From assembly GCA_020444545.1 (NCBI GenBank), contig JAHLKT010000007.1, positions 139,001 through 203,000 of the forward strand: a stretch of DNA of 64,000 nucleotides, given 5' to 3'. The position numbers and the translations under genes are program-made. Positions 1 through 8,154 of this stretch are shown here, piece by piece (position 1 is the first letter of the stretch; every line of letters begins with the position of its first letter). The notes beneath the pieces were generated by a model that was not told where the DNA came from, searched no databases, and was given only the letters and a program-made list of their open reading frames with translations. The stretch is from Desulfarculaceae bacterium. Lineage in GTDB: Bacteria; Desulfobacterota; Desulfarculia; Desulfarculales; Desulfarculaceae.

Positions 1-310
1 GGATCTGGCCGGGATCGGCCCCGGCCGCCGAGCGGCCCGAGCCGTTGAGCCCCACGATGCGGCTGCCCCCGTCCAGGGCGCACAGGGCGAAGCAGTCGCC
101 CCCGATGCCCACCGAGTAGGGCTCCACCACGCTGAGCACCGCCACCATGGCCACGGCGGCGTCCACCGCGTTGCCCCCGTTTTCCAAAACCCGCACCCCG
201 GCCCGGGTGGCCAGGGGCTGGCTGGAGGCGGCCATGCCCCGGGGGGCCATGACCACCGAGCGCTGGGCCGGGGTGGCCCAGGGCCTCATGCCGGGGTAGC
301 GAAAGCGCAT
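1..310 (-). CDS. gamma-glutamyltransferase family protein, N-terminal part (runs off left edge)
   Basis: The first ~103 codons match the start of the gamma-glutamyltranspeptidase family (N-terminal nucleophile hydrolases that cleave or transfer gamma-glutamyl groups). Visible family blocks are GMAASSQPLATRAG, ENGGNAVDAAVA, VEPYSVGIGGDCF and LNGSGRSAAG. The catalytic Thr and the small subunit lie beyond the window. No signal peptide is seen, so this copy may be cytoplasmic. The start ATG at 310 is preceded by a strong GGAGG. It follows the aldolase gene by 16 bp on the same strand and probably closes that operon. Substrate is unknown. Confidence 0.85.
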   Translation of the reverse strand, partial: MRFRYPGMRPWATPAQRSVVMAPRGMAASSQPLATRAGVRVLENGGNAVDAAVAMVAVLSVVEPYSVGIGGDCFALCALDGGSRIVGLNGSGRSAAGADPGQI

Positions 311-326
311 GGGGCCCTCCTTTTTT

Positions 327-1220
327 TTAGTCGGCGGAGGCGAAGGCCAGCTCGGCCCGTAGCTCCTCGATCACCGACTCGCCGGGCAGGGCCAGGGGCA
401 TGCGCACCGCGCCGCCGGCGTAGCCCGCCATCTCCATGGTGACCTTGAGCCCGCCCACGCCGTAGACCCGCGTCACCAGGGCCGCCAGCTTGGCGATGCG
501 CCATTGCAAATGCTTGGCCCGGGCGTGGTCGCCCTTCTTGGCCGCCTCGAACAGCTCCACGCAGCGCGCGGGCATCACGTTGCTCACCGCCAGGATGGCG
601 CCGTCGGCCCCCAGGCTGGCCGCGGAGTAGACCACCTCGGCGTTGCCCACGAAGATCTTGAAGTCCTCGCCCTGGGTCTGGCGGATGATCTCGCTGAGCT
701 GGGCGATGTTGCCCGAGGAGTCCTTGATGCCCGCGATGTTGGGGTGGCCGGCCATGGCCGCCACGGTCTCGGGCTCCATGTTCACGCCCGTGGCCTGAGG
801 CACGTTATAGAGCAGCACCGGGATGGTCGCCGCTTCGGCCACGCGCAGATAGTGGGCGCTCAGGTTGGCGGGCTTCATCTGGCCCTTGAAGTAGCAGGGC
901 GTCACCACCAGGGCGCAGTGGGCCCCCATCTCGGCCGCCCGCGCCGTGGCCTTGATGGTTTCGCGGGTGGACTCGCGGCCGGTGCCCGCCATGACCAGCT
1001 TGTCCTCGGCGGCGGCTTCGGCCGTGGCCGCCACAACCTGGTCCTGCTCGTCCTGGCTCATGAACACCGACTCGCCGTTAGAGCCCACCGCCAGATAGCC
1101 GCCCAGGCCGGTGCTGTTCCAGGCGCTTACGTTGGCCTTGAGCGCGGCCAGGTCCAGCTCCTCGTCCTTGGTGAAGGGCGTGGCCATGGGGGGAATGATG
1201 CCTTGCAACTGAGGGGCCAT
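327..1220 (-). CDS. DapA-superfamily aldolase, probably 4-hydroxy-2-oxoglutarate aldolase-like
   Basis: A 297-residue class I pyruvate-type aldolase. The Schiff-base lysine is Lys166 (AGIKDSSG) and the catalytic tyrosine is Tyr138 (LLYNVP); the carboxylate-binding GSNGE lies at 46-50. Blocks such as VVTPCYFKGQM and a C-terminal GGLKVTMEMAGYAGG resemble mammalian HOGA1 more than classical DapA. HOGA1 splits 4-hydroxy-2-oxoglutarate to pyruvate and glyoxylate. The neighbouring glyoxylate-type aminotransferase, 14 bp upstream, supports that reading. Lysine-pathway DapA or another 2-keto-acid aldolase remains possible. Cytoplasmic. Confidence 0.8.
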   Translation of the reverse strand: MAPQLQGIIPPMATPFTKDEELDLAALKANVSAWNSTGLGGYLAVGSNGESVFMSQDEQDQVVAATAEAAAEDKLVMAGTGRESTRETIKATARAAEMGAHCALVVTPCYFKGQMKPANLSAHYLRVAEAATIPVLLYNVPQATGVNMEPETVAAMAGHPNIAGIKDSSGNIAQLSEIIRQTQGEDFKIFVGNAEVVYSAASLGADGAILAVSNVMPARCVELFEAAKKGDHARAKHLQWRIAKLAALVTRVYGVGGLKVTMEMAGYAGGAVRMPLALPGESVIEELRAELAFASAD

Positions 1221-1234
1221 GTCTCGATTACCTC

Positions 1235-2338
1235 CTAGGCGAAGTCGGCCAGGGCGCGGAGAAGCACCGCGACCTTTTGCACACAGGCGTTCTCGCCCAT
1301 CAGGCCGATACGCCAGATCTTGCCGGCCACCGGCCCCAGGCCGCCGCCCAGCTCGATGTCGTAGTCCGCCAGCAGCTGCTTGCGGATGCCTTCAACGTCC
1401 CAGCCATCGGGCGGGAACACGCTGGTCAGGGGCGGCAGGCGATAGCCCTCGGCCGCCCAGAAGCTGAAGCCCATCTCGGCCAGGCCCTTGCGCAGGTGCT
1501 CGGCCGCGGCGGCGTGGCGCTCGATGCGGTTTTGCAGGCCCTCTTCCTGGATGATCCTGAGGCCCTCGCGCAGGCCGTAGATCATGGTGATGGGCGCGGT
1601 GTGATGGTAGAGCCGCTCGGAGCCCCAGTACTTCATGAGCATGGTCAGGTCCAGATACCAGCTCTGCACCTTGCTCTTGCGAGACTTCAAGACCTCCAGG
1701 GCCTTGGGCCCGAAGCTCACCGGGGCCAGCCCGGGAGGCACGGCCAGGCACTTCTGGGTGCCGCTGTAGCAGGCGTCGATGCCCCACTCGTCGAGCTTGA
1801 GCTCAACCCCGCCCAGGGCGGTCACCGCGTCCACCAGGAACAGGGTGTCCTTGTCCTTGAGGTAGGCGCCGATCTCCTGGATGGGCTGGAGCACGCCGGT
1901 GGAGGTCTCGGCGTAGACGATGGCGCAGAGCTTGGCCTCGGGATGGGCCTTGAGGGTGTCGATGATCGCGGCCTGGTCCAGGGGCCCGCCCCACTCGGCC
2001 TCCACCTTGATCACCTTGGCCCCGCAGCGCTCGGCCACGTCGGCCATGCGGGTGCCGAACACGCCGTTGATGCACACCACCGCGGTGTCGCCCGGCTCCA
2101 AGAGATTCACGAAGCAGGCTTCCATGCCCGCGCTGCCCGTGCCGCTCACCGGGAAGGTCATCTGGTTGGTGGTCTGGAAGGTGTCCCGGAGCATCGAGCA
2201 CACCTCGTCCATCATCTGCATGAACAGGGGGTCCAGGTGGCCCACCAGGGGTGTGGACATGGCGCGAAGCACCCGATAGGGCACGTTGCAGGGGCCGGGG
2301 CCCAGAAGCAGTCTCTGCGGTGGTTTCAACTCGTCCAT
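1235..2338 (-). CDS. class V aminotransferase, alanine-glyoxylate / serine-pyruvate type
   Basis: A 367-residue PLP enzyme of the AGXT/serine-glyoxylate family. The PLP lysine is Lys196 in YSGTQK. Other family blocks are LLGPGPCNVP near the N-terminus, VSGTGSAGMEA, FLVDAVTALGG and the C-terminal GGLGPVAGKIWRIGLMG. Length and motifs agree with intact AGT. The likely reaction moves the amino group of alanine or serine to glyoxylate, giving glycine. It is first in an apparent operon with the aldolase and the gamma-glutamyltransferase. Phosphonate- or cysteine-linked class V enzymes are alternatives. Confidence 0.85.
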   Translation of the reverse strand: MDELKPPQRLLLGPGPCNVPYRVLRAMSTPLVGHLDPLFMQMMDEVCSMLRDTFQTTNQMTFPVSGTGSAGMEACFVNLLEPGDTAVVCINGVFGTRMADVAERCGAKVIKVEAEWGGPLDQAAIIDTLKAHPEAKLCAIVYAETSTGVLQPIQEIGAYLKDKDTLFLVDAVTALGGVELKLDEWGIDACYSGTQKCLAVPPGLAPVSFGPKALEVLKSRKSKVQSWYLDLTMLMKYWGSERLYHHTAPITMIYGLREGLRIIQEEGLQNRIERHAAAAEHLRKGLAEMGFSFWAAEGYRLPPLTSVFPPDGWDVEGIRKQLLADYDIELGGGLGPVAGKIWRIGLMGENACVQKVAVLLRALADFA

Positions 2339-2496
2339 GAGGTCGACTTCCTTTCAAACAAAAGCGATACGGCGGCCGGGAGGCGCGCATCCCCCAGCCG
2401 CGAATTGACAAATTTTATCATATCAGAAGGGTTGGGTCCGCCCTCAGGCTAAGAGCCGGCAAAACAGCGACGCGGCCCGCCCAGAGGCGGCGATAT

Positions 2497-3597
2497 TCAA
2501 CGCCAGAAGTAGGCCGACTTTCTCACCATGGCGGTATAGATACGGTTGGCCACCCGGGCGTATAGCCGCTTGGGCCCGGACCCGGCCCGGTCCATTTGGC
2601 GGATCGGCATGCGGCGCAGGTGATCATAGGCGTGGAAATATTGCTCGCAGATGGTCAGCAGCTCGTCCGGCTCCGGCTCCAGCAGGTTGGGGTCCACCGC
2701 GGGGTCGAAATAGGGGGACTCGGCGCTGTAGCAGGTCTTGGCCATGAGGTCGGCGCAGACCTGGCTTATGAGGTCCACGTCTTGGGCGGAGAGGGTCTGG
2801 GCAAAGCGGCCGATGGACTTGGGGCTGATGCCCGAGAGCTTTTGAAAGGAGCTGTTGCCCGTCCAGGCTTTCCCCGCCGCCGAGGGCTCGTACAGGGCCT
2901 TCTCCAAGGGTAGGTCCAGAAAATCGGTCAGCTTGGCGATGCTCTCCCGGGGGGCGGAGGTCAGGTCCTCGTAGCGCAAGATGTAATAGCGCCCGGGGTA
3001 TTGCCCACGGCCCAGCAAGGCCCGGGCCACCGAGTCGTTCCAGAGCAGGGCCTCCATGGCCGGGTTTATGGCGTAGCTCCGCCGGTAGGCCACCATGCTG
3101 GAGATGGTGTCAAAGGGCGAGCGGATGATGTGCACCACCTTGGAATCGGCGGTGAAGTCCAAGAGCTGCTTGGCCCCGAAATGGCCGTTGGATGCATGCC
3201 AGCTTATGAAGCGGGCCCGGTCGTAGCTGCCCGCGAAGGCGGGGTCGGCGATGGAGTTGAAAAACACCTCGGAGACGCGGTTGATAGCCTCCTCGCAGGG
3301 CAGGGGAGGGTCCACCTTTTGTTGCAGGCCGCGCTCGAACTTGGCGGCGTCGAAGGGCAGGTGCCGGGCCTTGCCCTTCTTGCCCGCCACCACCGCCCGG
3401 AACTTGCGCAGGCGGCCGCTCTTTTTCAGCAGCTCCTCCAGGGTGCGCACCCCGTCGTAGGCGGCCCAAAAACCGTCCCCCGGGGTGAAGCGGGCCTCGC
3501 TGGGATAAGCGGCTATCTGGGAATGGCCGTCGAAGATCCGGTTGACCAGGGACCCGCCGCTGCGGGGCAGGCCGGCCACGAATATGAGCTGCTTCAA
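2497..3597 (-). CDS. sulfotransferase family protein
   Basis: A 366-residue cytosolic-type sulfotransferase. The 5'-phosphosulfate loop is at the N-terminus (GLPRSGGSLVNRIFDGH) and the 3'-phosphate-binding block is VVHIIRSPFDTISSM near residue 165. A later RYEDL motif is also typical. It should move sulfuryl from PAPS to an alcohol or amine, but the acceptor cannot be read from sequence. It stands alone: its downstream neighbour starts more than 150 bp away and its upstream neighbour ends about 110 bp away. No signal peptide is visible. Confidence 0.85.
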   Translation of the reverse strand: MKQLIFVAGLPRSGGSLVNRIFDGHSQIAAYPSEARFTPGDGFWAAYDGVRTLEELLKKSGRLRKFRAVVAGKKGKARHLPFDAAKFERGLQQKVDPPLPCEEAINRVSEVFFNSIADPAFAGSYDRARFISWHASNGHFGAKQLLDFTADSKVVHIIRSPFDTISSMVAYRRSYAINPAMEALLWNDSVARALLGRGQYPGRYYILRYEDLTSAPRESIAKLTDFLDLPLEKALYEPSAAGKAWTGNSSFQKLSGISPKSIGRFAQTLSAQDVDLISQVCADLMAKTCYSAESPYFDPAVDPNLLEPEPDELLTICEQYFHAYDHLRRMPIRQMDRAGSGPKRLYARVANRIYTAMVRKSAYFWR

Positions 3598-3710
3598 GAG
3601 GAGACCTTCCCGGGCTGAAACCTTTTCACCGGCCGTGCCGGCCGGATAAACCCGGGGGCCACTATAACATGGTGGATTAGGGGTTCAAAGCGGCGGCCCG
3701 GGGTCCCTAC

Positions 3711-5213
3711 TCAGACAAAGAGCCAAAGAACCACCCCCACCAGAAGCGACGCGGCCACCCCGATGGGTATGGTCAGGCGCAGGATGTTGCCCTCCTGGCC
3801 CAGGGCCCCGCACATGGGCGCGGCGATGGCAATCTTGAAGGGCGAGGAGATGGAGCCCAGCGAGGCCCCGACGGCCAGGCCCGAGGCCAGCCACACCGGG
3901 CTGATGCCCAACATCTCCGCTCCCTGCACCTGGAGCTGGCCGAAGAGCATCAGCGAGGCCACGCCGTAGCCGGTGAGGAAGGTGCCCACCCAGCCCAAAA
4001 GCGGCGCGAAGATGGGGTAGAGGCTCTGGGCGTAGGTGATGAGCCCCTGGGCCATGACCCAGGGGATGTTGCTGGCGTTGGTGAGCTTGGCGAAGTCCGG
4101 GGCATAGCCGGAGTAGGCGATCATCTGGCCCATGGCCCCGAAGAGAAGCATGGCCGCCGAGGCCACCATGGCCTTTTTGCAGCCGGTGGCGAGCACCTGC
4201 TTGAGCTCGGCCCCCCGGATGCCCAGGAGCTTGATGGCCAGGGCCGCGGCCAGGAACAAGTAGAGGTAGGCCGAGAACAGGGGCCGGAGGGTGATGGTGT
4301 GCACCGGGATGACGCTGACCTTGAGGCTGAGGCGAGAGAAGGTCAGCTCCTTGAGCGGGCCGATGGCGTTGAGGGCCAACAGCACCGCCAGGATGAACAG
4401 GAAGGGGGCCAGGTCCCGGAGGATGCTCTTGTTCAGGGGCAAACGGCGGGTGCCGATCAAGACCAGGCCCGCGATGAGGGCCAGGCCTCCCACCATGCCC
4501 GAGATGGACACCGCCAGCCAGGCCACGGCGGCCAGGGCCGCGAAGCCCACCAAGGCGCCGCAGGCCAGCACCAGCATCCAGCGCGCGAAGCCGGGCAGGG
4601 GCCGGGGCAAAAACAGCGGCACCACCGCGGCCATGGCCAGGGTGGCGGGGATGGAGAGCCAGCCCGAGGCCAGGCCCAACTCGCTGAGCGGCAGGCCGGT
4701 GATCAGGGCCAGGACGGTGATGAAGATGCCGGCCATCTCCAGGGTCATCAGGCCCGCGTAGCCCACGATGCTCAGGGCCGCCGCCCCGGCCGGGGCCACC
4801 CCGGCGGCGGCCAGCATGGGCGCCACCACCGGCTCGGCGATCACCCCCGCGCCCTCCATGAAGTTGCCCACGCCCATGGTAATTAGAAGGCTGCGGTGAA
4901 AGCCGTCGCGCACCCCGCCCATGAACCAGTCCACGATGCGTTTCAGGGCCCCGGCGGCCATGAGCAGGCTGGAGAGCAATATGCCCGCGAAGATCACCAG
5001 CACCAGGGGCAGGGTGGTCACCAGGCCGTCCACCCCGGCCAACAGGGCCACGCCCAGGGGGGTGTCGTAGCCCCAGACGACCAGGAGAAGAGTGAAGGCG
5101 GTGCCGTAGATGGAAAGGTCCAGGGCCGGGCGGCGAAAAAACACCGCCAGCACGGTGAGCAGAAGCACCGGGGACCAGCCCAGCAGGAAGCTCCACAGGT
5201 CCATGGCCCTCAC
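3711..5213 (-). CDS. lctP: L-lactate permease family transporter
   Basis: A 500-residue, very hydrophobic protein with roughly a dozen membrane segments from residue 8 to the last residues, matching the lactate permease (LctP) family in length and in blocks such as GVGNFMEGAGVIAEPVVAPM and LGWVGTFLTGYGVASLMLFG. Members import lactate or glycolate with protons. Lactate is a classic electron donor for sulfate reducers, but other 2-hydroxy acids are possible; no lactate dehydrogenase lies nearby. It diverges from a MarR gene with a palindromic operator between them, so MarR control is likely. Confidence 0.85.
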   Translation of the reverse strand: MRAMDLWSFLLGWSPVLLLTVLAVFFRRPALDLSIYGTAFTLLLVVWGYDTPLGVALLAGVDGLVTTLPLVLVIFAGILLSSLLMAAGALKRIVDWFMGGVRDGFHRSLLITMGVGNFMEGAGVIAEPVVAPMLAAAGVAPAGAAALSIVGYAGLMTLEMAGIFITVLALITGLPLSELGLASGWLSIPATLAMAAVVPLFLPRPLPGFARWMLVLACGALVGFAALAAVAWLAVSISGMVGGLALIAGLVLIGTRRLPLNKSILRDLAPFLFILAVLLALNAIGPLKELTFSRLSLKVSVIPVHTITLRPLFSAYLYLFLAAALAIKLLGIRGAELKQVLATGCKKAMVASAAMLLFGAMGQMIAYSGYAPDFAKLTNASNIPWVMAQGLITYAQSLYPIFAPLLGWVGTFLTGYGVASLMLFGQLQVQGAEMLGISPVWLASGLAVGASLGSISSPFKIAIAAPMCGALGQEGNILRLTIPIGVAASLLVGVVLWLFV

Positions 5214-5245
5214 CCCCGCCTCTCGGGGGGAGAGGCCGCGAAATA

Positions 5246-5259
5246 GTTAACACGTTAAC
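5246..5259. promoter_or_regulatory. inverted repeat, candidate MarR operator
   Basis: GTTAA-CACG-TTAAC lies in the 99-bp gap between the divergent transporter and MarR genes. A partly matching GCTAAC half-site follows at about 5271. Position and symmetry fit a MarR operator controlling both directions; assignment is by context. Confidence 0.55.
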
Positions 5260-5312
5260 CAAATATTATGCTAACTTTTCACCGGGTGTCAAACCCAATG
5301 TGGGAAGGCGGC

Positions 5313-5768
5313 ATGGCTCAGGCAAAGGCGAAAACCGGCCCCCGGCCCAGCCGGGACGAGCGCATCATGATGGCCTTGGTGCGCGTGGCCGAGCTGTTCA
5401 AGCGGCGCTCGGCGGCGGTGTTCCGCGAGCACGGCCTCAGCTTCTCGCAGTACAACGCCCTCCGGGTGCTGTGGTCCCTGCCCGGGGGCCGGGCGGGCCT
5501 CAGCGAAGTGGGCCGCCGCATCCTGGTTTCCAAGCACAACCTTTCGGGAATCGCCAAGCGCCTGGAGGCGGGGGGCTTCGTGCGCCGTCTGGAATCTCCC
5601 CAAGACGAGCGCCTGCGCCTGGTGGCGCTCACCGCCAAGGGCCGCCAGGTGCTTCTGGCCATCGCCGAGGCCCAGGAGGCCAACGTGCAGCAGATGCTGG
5701 CCCCCTACTCGCTCGAGGAACGCGAGGCCCTGCTCCGGGTGCTCCGGGACATGCTCTCGCGGCCCTAG
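5313..5768 (+). CDS. MarR family transcriptional regulator
   Basis: A 151-residue winged-helix regulator. The DNA-binding region covers about residues 35-105, with the recognition segment near LSEVGRRILVSKHNLSG and a beta-wing carrying SPQDERLRLVALTAKG, the classic MarR D-x-R signature. The start at 5313 is chosen because GGGAAGG precedes it; upstream ATGs at 5268 and 5301 would push the start toward the operator. It diverges from the lactate-permease-like gene, its probable target. The 3' end overlaps the convergent hybrid kinase gene by 4 bp. Confidence 0.88.
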   Translation: MAQAKAKTGPRPSRDERIMMALVRVAELFKRRSAAVFREHGLSFSQYNALRVLWSLPGGRAGLSEVGRRILVSKHNLSGIAKRLEAGGFVRRLESPQDERLRLVALTAKGRQVLLAIAEAQEANVQQMLAPYSLEEREALLRVLRDMLSRP

Positions 5769-7711
5769 AACTTCTCCGGCATGATCTCTTGCAGTTTCCG
5801 CCTGAGCTGGGAGGGCGTGTAGGGCTTTTGGATGAACCCGGCCAGGCCCTTGCCCGCGAAGCGGTTGGTGGTCTCGGCCTCGTTGAAGCCGCTGGACAAC
5901 AGCACCCGCACCCCGGGCTTCATGCGCCGGAGCTGGGCGAAGACCTCCTCGCCGGAGAGGCGGGGCATGGTCAGGTCCAGAAGCACCAGGTCCAACTCGT
6001 CCTGGTTTTCCTTGAAGGCCTCCACCCCCTCCATCCCGTCGTGGGCCTCCAGAACGCGGCAGCCCATCTTCTCCAGAGCCAGGCGGGTCACCGCGCGCAC
6101 CATCTCATCGTCGTCCACCAAGAGCACCACGGCCGGCTGGGCCAGGTTTTCCGACTCGGCCGGGTGGCGGGCCTCTTGCTGGGCCTTTTTGTCGCTGGCG
6201 GGCAGGAGCACCTTCACCGAGGTGCCCTTGCCCGGCTCGCTGTAGACCTTGATGGCTCCCTGGTGCCCCCGGATGATGCCCAGCACCGCGGCCAGGCCCA
6301 GGCCCCGCCCCGCGAACTTGGTGGTGTAGAAGGGGTCGAAGATCTTGGCCTTGGTGGCCGCGTCCATGCCCACCCCGGTGTCCGAGACCTCCAGGTGCAC
6401 GTAGTGCCCCGGGGGCAGCTCCTCCTCGACGTAGGTCTCGGCCAGGTAGGACTCGTCCACCTCGGTGGTGCCGGTGGAGATGGTGATGGTGCCGGGCTTG
6501 CCGTCCAGGGCGTCGGAGGCGTTGGTGATGAGGTTCATGATGATCTGGCGCATCTGGGTGACGTCGGCCTCCACGGCGGGCAGCCCCTCTTCCAGATCCA
6601 GGCGCATGAGCGCCTGCTTGCTCACCACGGTCCTCAAAAGCTCGTTGAGCTCCTTCACCAGCCGGGCCAGGTTCACCGTCTTGATGACGAAGCGGCCCCG
6701 CCCGGAGTAGGCCAAAAGCTGGTTGGTCAGGTCGGCCAACCGCTTGGCCGCGGTCTCGATCTGTTCCAGGTAATGGTTCAGGGACGATTCGGCCGGCAGA
6801 TCCAGGCGGGCCAGCTCGGCGTTGCCCAATATGCCCATGAGCATGTTGTTGAAGTCGTGGGCGATGCCTCCGGCCATCACCCCCAGGCTCTCCAGCTTCT
6901 GCACTTGCTGAAGCTGCTTCTCCATCTTCATGCGCTGATTTTCGGCCAGCTTGATCTGGCTGATGTCCTGGCTTACCGAGACCAGGCATTCCCGGCCCTT
7001 GAGGGTGAGGGGCTCTCCGGAGTAGAGGGTGGGTATCTCGCGGCCGTCCTTGGTGCGGCGGGTCACCTCCAGGTTGTGCACCGATCCCTCGGCCTTGATT
7101 TGGCGCATGGCCTCGGCCCGCTTCCGGAGGTCGCCCCAGGTGCCCAGCCCCAAGCTGGTGTTGCCCAGCACCTCATCGCGCCTATAGCCGGTGGCTTGCA
7201 GGAAGGCCTCGTTCACCTCCAGGTACTCGCCGGTGTCCATGTCGCTGATCACCACCCACACCGGGCTGTGTTGGAAGGCCTTGGCGAACTTCTCTTCGCT
7301 GTCGGCCAGGGCCCGCTGGTTGCGCCAGCGCTCGAGGGAGTAGCGCACCGCCAGCCTCAAGGTGAGCGGGCCGATCTCGCTCTTGAGCAGGAAATCCTGG
7401 CTGCCCTCCCGCAGGCTCTCCATGGCCAATTGGGGATCGTGATGTCCGGTGAGGATGATGGCCGGGGTGTCCTGGGCGGCCCGGGTGAGGCGGTGGAAGG
7501 TGTCGATGCCCTGGCTGTCGGGCAGGCCCAGGTCGGCCAGGATCAGGTCAAAGGGCTCGCGGCCCAAAAGCTCCAGCGCGGCGGCCAGGCTTTCGGCCAC
7601 CTGCAACCGGCAGTCCATGCTCTCGGATTCAGCCAGGTACTCGCTCACCAGGCGGGCGTCGCCTGGGTTGTCCTCCACCAGCAGGATTCGGCACAGCTCG
7701 GCGCTCATCAT
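5765..7711 (-). CDS. hybrid sensor histidine kinase (REC-PAS-HisKA-HATPase-REC)
   Basis: About 648 residues, with no membrane segment. An N-terminal receiver (~5-125, ILLVEDNPGDARLV and phosphoacceptor in LADLGLPDS) is followed by a PAS domain (~140-265), a HisKA helix with the phospho-His in GGIAHDFNNMLMG, an ATPase with DTGVGM and GRGLGLAAVLG, and a C-terminal receiver (~530-648, LVLLDLTMPRLSG). HDFNN is typical of NtrB-like hybrid kinases. The start overlaps the stop of the Rcp1-like gene, so the pair is translationally coupled. It is probably the last element of a three-protein phosphorelay. Confidence 0.9.
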   Translation of the reverse strand: MMSAELCRILLVEDNPGDARLVSEYLAESESMDCRLQVAESLAAALELLGREPFDLILADLGLPDSQGIDTFHRLTRAAQDTPAIILTGHHDPQLAMESLREGSQDFLLKSEIGPLTLRLAVRYSLERWRNQRALADSEEKFAKAFQHSPVWVVISDMDTGEYLEVNEAFLQATGYRRDEVLGNTSLGLGTWGDLRKRAEAMRQIKAEGSVHNLEVTRRTKDGREIPTLYSGEPLTLKGRECLVSVSQDISQIKLAENQRMKMEKQLQQVQKLESLGVMAGGIAHDFNNMLMGILGNAELARLDLPAESSLNHYLEQIETAAKRLADLTNQLLAYSGRGRFVIKTVNLARLVKELNELLRTVVSKQALMRLDLEEGLPAVEADVTQMRQIIMNLITNASDALDGKPGTITISTGTTEVDESYLAETYVEEELPPGHYVHLEVSDTGVGMDAATKAKIFDPFYTTKFAGRGLGLAAVLGIIRGHQGAIKVYSEPGKGTSVKVLLPASDKKAQQEARHPAESENLAQPAVVLLVDDDEMVRAVTRLALEKMGCRVLEAHDGMEGVEAFKENQDELDLVLLDLTMPRLSGEEVFAQLRRMKPGVRVLLSSGFNEAETTNRFAGKGLAGFIQKPYTPSQLRRKLQEIMPEKF

Positions 7712-8154
7712 CACACCTGGGAAGGCAGCTTCACGATGGTCAGCCAGAAATCCTCGATCCGCTGTACCACCTCCATGAAGCGGTCCAGCTCCAGCGGTTT
7801 GGTGATGTAGCAGTTGGCGTGCAGGTTGTAACTTTTAAGGATGTCCTCCTCGGCCTCGCTCACCGTGAGCACCACCACCGGGATGCTCTTGATCTCGTCG
7901 TCTTCCTTGATGGCGGCCAGCACCTCGCGGCCGTCCATGCGCGGCAGGTTCAGATCCAGGAGCACCACATCCGGTCGGGGGGCGTCGGTGTATTCGCCCT
8001 GGCGCCGCAGGAACTCCATGGCCTTGACCCCGTCGTCCACCCAGAAAAGCTCGTTGGCCACCTTGGCCTCCTTGAGGGCCTCCTGGGCCAGGCGGGCGTC
8101 GCCCTGGTTGTCCTCCACCAACAGTATCTTGATGGGCTCGGCGTAGTTAGGCAT
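7711..8154 (-). CDS. single-domain response regulator, Rcp1 type
   Basis: A 147-residue stand-alone receiver without an output domain. It has the acidic pocket (LLVEDNQGDARLA), the phosphoacceptor Asp in VVLLDLNLPRMDG, the Thr/Ser switch in VVLTVSEAEED and the Lys in CYITKPLEL. This is the Rcp1 family, which usually pairs with phytochrome-like kinases. It lies between two kinases and overlaps both genes by a few bases, so it probably shuttles phosphate between them. Confidence 0.92.
   Translation of the reverse strand: MPNYAEPIKILLVEDNQGDARLAQEALKEAKVANELFWVDDGVKAMEFLRRQGEYTDAPRPDVVLLDLNLPRMDGREVLAAIKEDDEIKSIPVVVLTVSEAEEDILKSYNLHANCYITKPLELDRFMEVVQRIEDFWLTIVKLPSQV

Noticed and set aside
1-310. 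Functional link between the gamma-glutamyltransferase and the 5-oxoprolinase island
   Set aside because: Both could touch gamma-glutamyl metabolism, but they are about 59 kb apart, in different operons with different neighbours.
5300-7810. Very long open frame (836 codons) antisense to the hybrid kinase
   Set aside because: It is a by-product of high GC. The opposite strand encodes an ordered, family-typical REC-PAS-kinase-REC protein; this frame has low-complexity Gly/Leu/His composition. The same applies to the 708-codon frame at 57022-59148 and the one at 16026-17834.
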